Assembly (NCBI GenBank): GCA_963680875.1
Contig: OY804576.1
Span: forward strand, 79,985,668 to 80,049,667
Origin: Bathymodiolus brooksi
Lineage: Eukaryota > Mollusca > Bivalvia > Mytilida > Modiolidae
Reading direction: 5' to 3'
DNA: 64,000 nt
In this document: piece after piece, positions 33,001 through 45,000 of the stretch
Position numbering within the stretch: the stretch's first letter is position 1
Layout: each line of letters starts with the position of its first letter
Notes under the pieces: generated by a model
Told to the model about the DNA's origin: nothing
Seen by the model: only the letters and a program-made list of their open reading frames with translations
Databases searched by the model: none
Position numbers and translations under genes: made by a program

Positions 33001-36000
33001 AATAATATTTGTAGTTTCTGAGAAGAAGGCATTTGAACATTTTCCCAATAGGGTTCAATGTTAATCTATGTATTGCGGTGGCGGCCATCTTGGATTTCCG
33101 ATCGGCATAAAAAACAGAAACTTTGTAGAGGACCTTCCAATGATCATTCCTGGGCAGTTTGGTTTCAACTGTCCTAGTGGTTTCAGAGAAGAAGCATTTT
33201 GAAACAATTTTCCCATAGGATCCAATGTTAAACTAAGTCCTGCTGTAGCCGCCATTTTGAATTTCATATAGGAACAAAAAACATAAAGTTTGTAGAGGAC
33301 CATCCAATGAACATTCATGTACAGTTTGGCTTTAATAATATTTGTAGTTTCTGAGAAGAAGGCATTTGAACATTTTCCCATAGGATCCAATGTTAATCTA
33401 TGTATTGCGGTGGCGGCCATCTTGGATTTCCGATCGGCATAAAAAACATAAAATTTGTAGAGGATCTTCCAATGATCATTCCTGGGCAGTTTGGTTTCAA
33501 CTGTCCTAGTGGTTTCAGAGAAGAAGCGTTTTGAAACATTTTCCCCATAGGGTTCAATGTTAAACTAAGTCCTGCCGTAGCCGCCATTTTGAATTTCATA
33601 TCGGAACAAAAAACGTAAAGTTTGTAGAGGACCATCCAATGAACATTCATGTACAGATTGGCTTTAATCATATTTGTAGTTTCTGAGAAGAAGGCATTTG
33701 AACATTTTCCCATAGGAACCAATGTTAATCTATGTCCTGCGGTGGCGGCCATATTGAACTTTCAATCCGCATAAAAAACAGAAACTTTGTAGAGGACCTT
33801 CCAATGATCATTCCTGGGCAGTTTGGTTTCAACTGTCCTAGTGGTTTCAGAGAAGAAGCGTTTTGAAACATTTTCCCCATAGGGTTCAATGTTAAACTAA
33901 GTCCTGCCGTAGCCGCCATTTTGAATTTCATATCGGAACAAAAAACGTAAAGTTTGTAGAGGACCATCCAATGAACATTCATGTACAGATTGGCTTTAAT
34001 CATATTTGTAGTTTCTGAGAAGAAGGCATTTGAACATTTTCCCATAGGGTCCAATGTTAATCTATGTCCTGCGGTGGTGGCCATCTTGGATTTCCGATCG
34101 GCATAAAAAACACACACATTGTAGAGGACCTTCCAATGATCATTCCTGGGCAGTTTGGTTTCAATTGTCCAAGTGGTTTCAGAGAAGAAGCGTTTTGAAA
34201 CATTTTTCCTATAGGGTCCAATGTTAAACTAAGTCCTGCCGTAGCCGCCATTTTGAATTTCATACCGGAACAAAAAACATAAAGTTTGTAGAGGACCATC
34301 CAATGAACATTCATGTACAGTTTGGCTTTAATAATATTTGTAGTTTCTGAGAAGAAGGCATTTGAACATTTCCCCATAGGGTTCAATGTTAATCTATGTA
34401 TTGCGGTGGCGGCCATCTTGGATTTCCGATCGGCATATAAAACAGAAACTTTGTAGAGGACCTTCCAATGATCATTCCTGGGCAGTTTATTTTCAACTGT
34501 CCTAGTGGTTTCAGAGAAGAAGCATTTTGAAACATTTTTCCCATAGGATCCAATGTTAAACTAAGTCCTGCTGTAGCCGCCATTTTGAATTTCATATAGG
34601 AACAAAAAACATAAAGTTTGTAGAGGACCATCCAATGAACATTCATGTACAGTTTGGCTTTAATAATATTTGTAGTTTCTGAGAAGAAGGCATTTGAACA
34701 TTTTCCCATAGGATCCAATGTTAATCTATGTATTGCGGTGGCGGCCATCTTGGATTTCCGATCGGCATAAAAAACATAAAATTTGTAGAGGATCTTCCAA
34801 TGATCATTCCTGGGCAGTTTGGTTTCAACTGTCCTAGTGGTTTCAGAGAAGAAGCGTTTTGAAACATTTTCCCCATAGGGTTCAATGTTAAACTAAGTCC
34901 TGCCGTAGCCGCCATTTTGAATTTCATATCGGAACAAAAAACGTAAAGTTTGTAGAGGACCATCCAATGAACATTCATGTACAGATTGGCTTTAATCATA
35001 TTTGTAGTTTCTGAGAAGAAGGCATTTGAACATTTTCCCATAGGAACCAATGTTAATCTATGTCCTGCGGTGGCGGCCATATTGAACTTTCAATCCGCAT
35101 AAAAAACAGAAACTTTGTAGAGGACCTTCCAATGATCATTCCTGGGCAGTTTGGTTTCAACTGTCCTAGTGGTTTCAGAGAAGAAGCGTTTTGAAACATT
35201 TTCCCCATAGGGTTCAATGTTAAACTAAGTCCTGCCGTAGCCGCCATTTTGAATTTCATATCGGAACAAAAAACGTAAAGTTTGTAGAGGACCATCCAAT
35301 GAACATTCATGTACAGATTGGCTTTAATCATATTTGTAGTTTCTGAGAAGAAGGCATTTGAACATTTTCCCATAGGGTCCAATGTTAATCTATGTCCTGC
35401 GGTGGTGGCCATCTTGGATTTCCGATCGGCATAAAAAACACACACATTGTAGAGGACCTTCCAATGATCATTCCTGGGCAGTTTGGTTTCAATTGTCCAA
35501 GTGGTTTCAGAGAAGAAGCGTTTTGAAACATTTTTCCTATAGGGTCCAATGTTAAACTAAGTCCTGCCGTAGCCGCCATTTTGAATTTCATACCGGAACA
35601 AAAAACATAAAGTTTGTAGAGGACCATCCAATGAACATTCATGTACAGTTTGGCTTTAATAATATTTGTAGTTTCTGAGAAGAAGGCATTTGAACATTTC
35701 CCCATAGGGTTCAATGTTAATCTATGTATTGCGGTGGCGGCCATCTTGGATTTCCGATCGGCATATAAAACAGAAACTTTGTAGAGGACCTTCCAATGAT
35801 CATTCCTGGGCAGTTTATTTTCAACTGTCCTAGTGGTTTCAGAGAAGAAGCATTTTGAAACATTTTTCCCATAGGATCCAATGTTAAACTAAGTCCTGCT
35901 GTAGCCGCCATTTTAAATTTCATATCGGAACAAAAAACATAAAGTTTGTAGAGGACCATCCAATGAACATTCATGTACAGTTTGGCTTTAATAATATTTG

Positions 36001-39000
36001 TAGTTTCTGAGAAGAAGGCATTTGAACATTTTCCCATAGGATCCAATGTTAATCTATGTATTGCGGTGGCGGCCATCTTGGATTTCCGATCGGCATAAAA
36101 AACATAAAATTTGTAGAGGATCTTCCAATGATCATTCCTGGGCAGTTTGGTTTCAACTGTCCTAGTGGTTTCAGAGAAGAAGCGTTTTGAAACATTTTCC
36201 CCATAGGGTCCAATGTTAAACTAAGTCCTGCCGTAGCCGCCATTTTGAATTTCATATCGGAACAAAAAACGTAAAGTTTGTAGAGGACCATCCAATGAAC
36301 ATTCATGTACAGATTGGCTTTAATCATATTTGTAGTTTCTGAGAAGAAGGCATTTGAACATTTTCCCATAGGGTCCAATGTTAATCTATGTCCTGCGGTG
36401 GTGGCCATCTTGGATTTCCGATCGGCATAAAAAACACACACATTGTAGAGGACCTTCCAATGATCATTCCTGGGCAGTTTGGTTTCAATTGTCCAAGTGG
36501 TTTCAGAGAAGAAGCGTTTTGAAACATTTTTCCTATAGGGTCCAATGTTAAACTAAGTCCTGCCGTAGCCGCCATTTTGAATTTCATAACGGAACAAAAA
36601 ACATAAAGTTTGTAGAGGACCATCCAATGAACATTCATGTACAGTTTGGCTTTAATAATATTTGTAGTTTCTGAGAAGAAGGCATTTGAACATTTTCCCA
36701 TAGGGTTCAATGTTAATCTATGTATTGCGGTGGTGGCCATCTTGGATTTCCGATCGGCATATAAAACAGAAACTTTGTAGAGGACCTTCCAATGATCATT
36801 CCTGGGCAGTTTGGTTTCAACTGTCCAAGTGGTTTCAGAGAAGAAGCATTTTGAAACATTTTTCCCATAGGATCCAATGTTAAACTAAGTCCTGCCGTAG
36901 CCGCCATTTTGAATTTCATATCGGAACAAAAAACCTTAAGATTGTAGAGGACCATCCAATGAACATTCATGTACAGTTTGGCTTTAATCATATTTGTAGT
37001 TTCTGAGAAGAAGGCATTTGAACATTTTCCCATAGGGTCCAATGTTAATCTATGTCCTGCGATGGCAGCCATCTTGGATTTCCGATCGGCATAAAAAACA
37101 GAAACTTGGTAAAGGACATTCCAATGATCATTCATTTACAGTTTGGGTTCAGTCGGTTCATTAGTTTCAGAGAAGAAGATCTTTGAAATTTCAGCCAATC
37201 AGAGCATATTATTGGCCCTGGCAGCCATATTGAATATCCGACTGGAACTAAAAACAGTAACTTTGTAGAGGACCATCCAAGGAGCATTCCTGCTAAGTTT
37301 GGTTCCAATCGGCCCAGTGGTTTCGGAGAAGAAGCTTGAAATGTGAAAAGTTTACAGACGACAGACGACGGACGCCAAGTGATGGCAATAGTTCACCTGG
37401 ACCTTTGGTCCAGGTGAACTAAAAACAAAAAGGAACCACAAATAACTAACCAAACAAAAGTTTAAACCTTAAAAAATGATTAGAAACTCACCTAGTTACA
37501 AATGATCATTTATGTACAGCTTACGATTAAATCAGTATTGTAGACAAAGTATTTTATTTATTTTCCCTGTGAGAGTCATAACTTCAAATATCTCTTAGGG
37601 TAGCAACAATCTGCTACAAGTTGAGTTAGGGTTATGGTGTTTAATGCCACTTTCAACAATATTTCAGTTAAATCTTGGCAGTCATTTTTTTGGTGGAGGA
37701 AACCAGAGTACCAGGAGAAAACCACTGACTGCTTCAAGTTAACGACAAATGAAACACAGTGACGACAAAAGCTTACATGGTCTTTGACCAGGTCAGCTAA
37801 AACTAAAATGAATTGACAGAAATTTGGTATGAAAAAATCATTATGAAAAGAAGTTTAAACAGTGATGGTCATCAATTCCACCAACATCAACAAAATGAAC
37901 AATCACCTCTCATCATAACTCGTGGAACACAAAAAATACCACCACATATGACGTTGGAAACCCAGGCCTGACTTGGGACAGGCACAAAAATGTGGTGTGG
38001 TTAAACCAGTTAATGGAATCCCAACCTTCTCCTCTTGATAACTTGATAAACAAAGGATAAAAAACCAACTCAAACAGACCACATACTATCACAAAAATGA
38101 ATGACAACATAAACACAGACATTACAATAGCAGATGGAAGGTCTAACAACAGTACCGTATTTTACGGACTATAGGTCGCTGGGGACGATAGGTCAAATTG
38201 CTGCTTTTCGGCTAAATTTTTGGGGAAATACTAAGATAGGTCAAAGCATTCCATAGGTCGAGGATGCCGATGAAAACTTGGGTAAGTATTGTCACATCAA
38301 ACTTTTTTTTTTTTTTTTTTTTTACATCGGTAAACATTTGTCCTATAACGATGTTCTTCGGTAAGTATATGTAAGTATTAACTCAAGAATACTATTCTTA
38401 TGTGTCATAAACGAAATAATTATGAAAATTAAATTAAATATTGTTTTTAAACTTGTTTTTTATGAGGAGTCTGGTTTGTAAAGCCAGACATCGATGACAT
38501 TCAAATCAGGCCATCTGTGGCCCAGTGTGGGTGTCACAATAGATGGTAAACGGATGTCCATACAATAAAATAATCAAGCTGTCAAAACAATGTATCACCT
38601 TGTGCAGTTTTATTGACATACCTTTAAACTGTGTTTAATTAGTAGTACACAAATTATGTGATGTCTCGGTCCAGTAAATTTTCAATCAGCTGATCAGGAT
38701 AATTAAGTGCCGACTGATGTTCACCTGTGTTGATTATCTCGTGGTGATTATTTTATTTGTTCCTAATTGACCAATTCAAGTGTAGAACATTCTAGTTTAA
38801 CGAAATCGATAATTATTTTCCAGTATATTTAGTATAAAAAGCTTGTTCTCCACGTGTATTCAAATTATTGTGAGATGTAATGCAACCGCCATTTTTTTTA
38901 CTACAACCCTGTGCGCATGCTCGTGTTAGATGGAAAACCTATATAGCTATATTTAGATATTTTGTGACAATAATATTATATTGTAAAACGATCCACCCTG

Positions 39001-42000
39001 TGATTTTTTTTCAACAACATACATTTTTTATAGTATATATTTTATTATACAATTCATTATTGAACTGATTTTTGCTAACACTTCAATCATTGAATATTAT
39101 TGATTTTTTTCGGATGTTGAACATTTTCCCCCCAGAATTGCACCCCTTGTTAGTATACTTTTATTCCCCAAAAACATGGATGATTTCAGTCTTCTTATTC
39201 AGAAAAAAAAACCTACAACAAATTCAAGGTATACTGTAAACAAAATCGTCATTTTCATCGAGATTTTTTTAACTTCATCCTTGTATAGGTCGAAGCCAGC
39301 GTGTTGAGGAAAAAAAATATCGACCTATCGTCCGTAAAATACGGTATATTATATAATGTCTAGAATTGATCTGGATCTAAAAAGTTACCATTACATGTCC
39401 ACGATTATGATGAATTTAGTTGTTTCTTGTATTATGGACTTGGAATTCTGTGTTAAGTGAACGTCAATCACAAATAAATTGTTCAATTAAACATTACTTA
39501 AAAAGATAAAATTTGTTTTCTATATCTAGTACAGTTGGTGATTTCTGTTTTAATGCCAAATGAGCAATTTTTCAAGTATATCATGGCGAGAACCAGCTAT
39601 ATTTAATGTTGAATGAAATCATGATGATGTCTGCTTTGTACGAGATCAACACACATAATCGGATATTCATAATGCTAGATCACTGTATCAACAGTCTGCA
39701 TATAGACACATTATCACAATTCTGAGCTCACTAGTCTGCTCTTACTCTTTAAAGCTGGGTACTTACTGAAGAAGCAGCAAATACCAGTTTCATAGTCTTT
39801 GGTTTGACTCGACGATCTACCGTACTCGAGGTAAGCGTATTGACAATTATACCACCAATGCGTTTTGTTTTCTATATCTAGGCACAATGACAACAGTTGA
39901 ATTCTAATATGACGTCTATAAAACGGCACACACGATATTACTCAACAACTCTATATTTAGCGCAAGTGCAGTACACAACAAATCTGGCTGTTCCATGTGA
40001 CTCCCGCTGTGAAATTACTGTGATGACCGAGTGTAAACAAACAAAACACCGGCATATAACGTATTCTTAAAGTCTTTAAAATAAAAATCCCCCCATAGTT
40101 ATAAATAAATATTCTGTAACTAAGTATTTTTTTTATCATTTGTTTTGAAAATTTACATTTGGGGATCATACATTCCATTGATGTGTCGGTCATGAATAAC
40201 AAAATGCACTAACCTAGTTTTCCTACGTATACATTAATAACTAGACGGTGATGTAATTAAGTTACTGATATTTTCCAATTTTATGGCATTTTGAATTTTG
40301 CTACTCAAACAAGTAAAATGCTCACAAAATCGTAAAATAAATCAGTAAACAGCTTGTGTCAATCAGCATCCCTTGTAAACAATGTCACAGGATGACGATA
40401 TATTACAAAAGTCAAAGTCGATAGATGGTTGTCTAAAGTATTTTTTCCGGATTTTTTTTTATGTCAACAATACAAGCTTTTTTTTTCCATTGGCATTAAT
40501 TTTTTTATTTCATATCTAACAATAATTGTCGATTATTAACAACTGTTCACGTGTTCGATATTATGGTTGACAACTCCGCCCTGCCATCTTGTTAGCGCTC
40601 GAAATGATGAACGAATGAACTCCCGACTTTTTTTTAAAATATTTTTACGCAGGAATTGTTCAATCGAATCTATGTTGGAAAATACACAATAAATATGTTT
40701 TTCATGTTAACATCCATATCTTTGTTTTAAAATATCTCGTTCAAAAACAAATAATTCAAAATTTCCGAAGGAGGTAAATGGAACAGCCATCAAATGCAGT
40801 GTATATACAGCTCACGAAAGGTTAAAAATTACCGTATTTGTCCTATTAGAATCGAAATAATTCATGGCAGGCATAGAGTTGTGCAAATTTACACATGGGC
40901 TGGGCCTTTATATTCTTAAATTTCACCCCTCACTTTCGCTCTGGGTAAAATTCGAATATAAAGGCCCAGCCCATGTGTAAATTTGCACAACTCTATGCCT
41001 GCCATGAATTATTTCTGAAGTATTATAGAAGCCTCATACCCATTTTTACATTTTTGTCAAAGCAATATCCAAAGAAACTCACCTATTTATATACCTGTAT
41101 TATATAAATGTCAGTAAAGATGCTATTTTATAGCTTTTCATTTTGGATAGATATAATTTCCCTCAACTCCCCATAAACATCAAACTTACCTCTGAGCATG
41201 AGTATGCATTCTGGAAGATAATTCCTGTACAAGTGGAATGATGGCTTGAATCGGTAACTTTTTAACTGTATTCTGTATTACTGTTTCAGATGATTGCATA
41301 AAAACATTCTGTAGGAAATTGTAAATTAAAATATACAGTGTAATATTATGAATAGCCAATGAACAAACTGTATGTCTGTTGTATGATAATCTAATCTAAA
41401 ACATCTTTTTTTATCAGCTTTGACTGTATTATATGTAATGTTTTATACATATTCATATTATAAAGTCACAGTATGTGATTCAAAATACAATAAGATTTCT
41501 ACATATTAATACGTCACTTTGTATATATCCTTATCTTTTCTTGGTAATCAGCATAGGATATCAATTTTATTTTGAATTAAAGTACATGTATATTCAATAT
41601 ACATTTCATTTCTACTTGGTCTATAAATCTTGCAAAAACAAATTTGATATGCGATGAAATATATATTACAGACGCTGATGAAGCTTGTCGGTCAAGCGAA
41701 ATATCCGTCGATTTAATTATAGTCTTTTTGTAGACTTATAGTTATTTTTGTTACATTTTTAACATCTTTTTATGATATCGTGCTAACATTTTAGACGTTT
41801 ATTTATCATTTTTGTTTGTTTGCACAGTATCGTTAACACTTGTTTCAGATCCGACATCTCGTAGGTTCATACGTTGGCTACTTTTTCAGACGTTTATATA
41901 TATATATTCTATTTCTGTCTTTGCTCCCATTTAAACCTTGAATTTTATGTAAATTATTACCATAGATCTCATTTTATTATTGCTATCAAGTTAAACAACT

Positions 42001-45000
42001 GTCAATTCCTTAATAATGGTTTTCAAAAATACTGGAAAACCGTCAGCTTTGAAGAAGAACGAAATATCATGCGAGGTAATATAAAGAATTGACAGATAAT
42101 TACATTTAATAATTTTTTATCTTGACTTTGAAGTCCTTGTGTTAATAATCTTGCTAAGGTATCAGCTTGAGGTGGCTCTCTGGTTTGATGACTAGGATGT
42201 TCTACACTGATGGCATTTAGTCGTTCCTCCATGCTCATCTGTAATAAATATATAGTTAATCTATTATAAAATAGAGTATACTCATAGACCATTCTATAAA
42301 ACTTCTAACAATTAGTCAGCTGCACATCACAAGGTTTACCATCTTTTTTTTAAACAATTCTTACAACATTGTCTCACCTGTCAACAAAACACCTTTAAGG
42401 CAATTAGAGACAATTTTAATTCGATTGCTTTCAATAAATAAAATTATACAGTATAAGTTAAGCATTATCTGCCTAATAATTAATATTATAGGTGATTGTA
42501 TCAATTCTTAATTAAAATATATATTATTTTAACTATTAGCAATGTAAAAAGGTCACAATTAAATATCTGTTAGTACAATAATGGTACCCACATCAGTAAC
42601 AGATGGCTTCCTCTTGGATCTTCTCCCTGGTTCTTGTGATGGACCACTAGGAGCCATTAATCCTGGAACTAGCACAGTAGAATCTTTGGAAACATCTGGA
42701 GTCCTTATCTAAAGAAAAAATAACTACCTTTAAAAATTTACATGACTGAAAAGGGTGTTTCCAGATATTAATGGACGAGAGGCCAATCTGGTACTAAATG
42801 CTATTCATTTTTTGACACATATGAAATACTATTTAGAGTGCCTTCTCTTATTTCAATATATGTTTGTTCTTTTAGTCAAACGAGGAACTTAGTTTTATTG
42901 ATCTAGCTGAAATACTGCTACAGTTGGTGTTAACACCAATCGATTATGCAATCAATCAATGTATTATAAGCAACAAATGCCAATGTTATAGTCTTTGGTT
43001 TGATCCAACTGAAACTTTAACCCATGATCTACCGCACTTGAGGCGAGCACGCTAACCATTACACCACTGATGGAAGTTGATATCCTGTAATAGCAAAGAT
43101 GATCAGACAAATTTTTTCCATATAGAATAAATAAAACAAATAAATTTCATTCACTGCATTCAACAAATGCAAACTACAGGTACTGTGAGCTAAATCATAT
43201 AAAATAAAAATACTATAGGTACTGTCAACAATAATCTGCTTCTATAATAAAAATATGTTACCTTGGATACACTACTATCTGTTTTTAATGCCAAACGTTG
43301 AGGATCTTCCCTCACTAAACATTGTACTGGTTCACCAGAATTGTATGGCTACAAAAAACAAGAACAAATCTGTACAATTTATCTAAATATTCTTAATGGA
43401 TCATAGAATTTTAAACATATTTCTGCATAATGTACACCTTTATTGGTTCTAGTAATTGTCCATCATGAAATCAAATACAATAAATCTAGTTAATACAGTC
43501 AGTATTTCATGATGGCCTGAATGTACTATACTTGAAGGTCACACTAAACTAGTCGATTACCCTCTCCCAAAAAATAAGTATACGAGTCCTATATGGAATC
43601 GATTATGCAACTATAAGAAGATCATTGGACCTTCTAATTATACTATATCCAGCAATTGGTGTCACTTTAGATTTTCTGATCAACAAGAAAGAAAAAAAAC
43701 TTTGATAAAGGATCATTCAATTATCATTCATATACAGATTAGATTTAAATGCTTTATCAGTTTCTGATAGGTTTTTCAACATTTTCTCTATGTGGTGGGG
43801 ATAATCAATTCTTTTTGGAAGCTTGAGTTTGATTGTGGAGTGGTTTGGTTTATATTGTTGACATTTCTCACAAGGAAGATGCCTGAACATCTAGTCACAT
43901 TTGGTCCACCGGTTTCAGAGAAGAAGATTGAAATGTAAACAACAGGTAAACCCATGATTTACCACACTTTGAGGCGTGCACACGAACAACTCCACCACAG
44001 ATACAGTTGAAAGGTATTAGGATCTATGTCATCATCTGTTTTCTAAGAACACAAACCATCCAATGGCACATGTGTACGGCTTGTGTTCACATTATTAGCA
44101 GTTTCTGTAAAAAGGTGTTTGAAGCAAATCCATGTAGAGTTTTTGTTTATATTAGCCACATTTTTGTGCTTTCCCAAGTTCAGGACCTGTAATTCCTGTG
44201 TCTTCTGCCATTTCCATGTTTGAAAGTTTGACATATGAGTGGTTGGTTTATATTGTTGAAATGTTTTACTTCTTACAAGGAAGATTCATGAATATTAAGT
44301 TACATTTGGTCAAGAAGTTTCAGAGAATGAAAGGTACAAAATGTACAGATAGACAACTATGGATGAAATGATGGCAATAAATATCCCAAGTCCAGGAAAG
44401 CAAAATATCCATAATGAAAATTCCTAAAAATAACAAGTACATACCACTTTTTCGAAGGTAGGTTTAATGAAGTTTCCATGTACAATCAGGATGTCTTGAT
44501 AACAGATTTGAGCACCTAATATTGGTATTGGCGTGGGCACACTATCTTTACTGCCCGGTGTAGATACTTGTAAAATAACTTTTGGTTTTAATGGTTTTTT
44601 TAATCTCCTGTTAAGAAAAAAAAAATGCAGTTTCATTTAGATTCAATATTCCTATTTCTTAATGATCTATATTTTTGTTTGTGTAATTTTTCACATTTAG
44701 ACAGTACAATACATTTATACAACAAGAAATTGAAAAACTATTTTGACATTTTCACCACATAAATATGTACCGTAATTTACGGACTATAGGTCGATAGGTC
44801 GAATTGCTGCTTTTCGGCTAAATTTTTTGGAAAATACTAAGATAGGTCGAAGCATTCCATAGGTCGAGGATGCCGATGACAACTTGGGTAAGTATTGTCA
44901 CATCAAACTTTTTTGTGTGTGTTTTTTTTTTACATCGGTAAACATTTGCCCTATAACTATGTTCTTCGGTAAGTATATGTAGTATTAACTCAAGAATACT

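Noticed and set aside
32680..37135. Thirteen similar 119-140-codon minus-strand ORFs (MAATA...PMGK...)
   Set aside because: They are spaced at the array period and overlap end to end, each half of an ORF is the same monomer, and identity reflects array homogenisation rather than protein constraint. No domain is visible.
32512..37424. CRISPR-like regular array
   Set aside because: The spacing regularity comes from 166-bp monomers with no unique spacers; the window is animal nuclear DNA.
42583..42588. GTACCA as the donor of the WDR43 exon at 42592-42708
   Set aside because: It would add four bases and shift the frame of the following exon, whereas GTGGGT keeps phase 0 and the conserved EERL motif.
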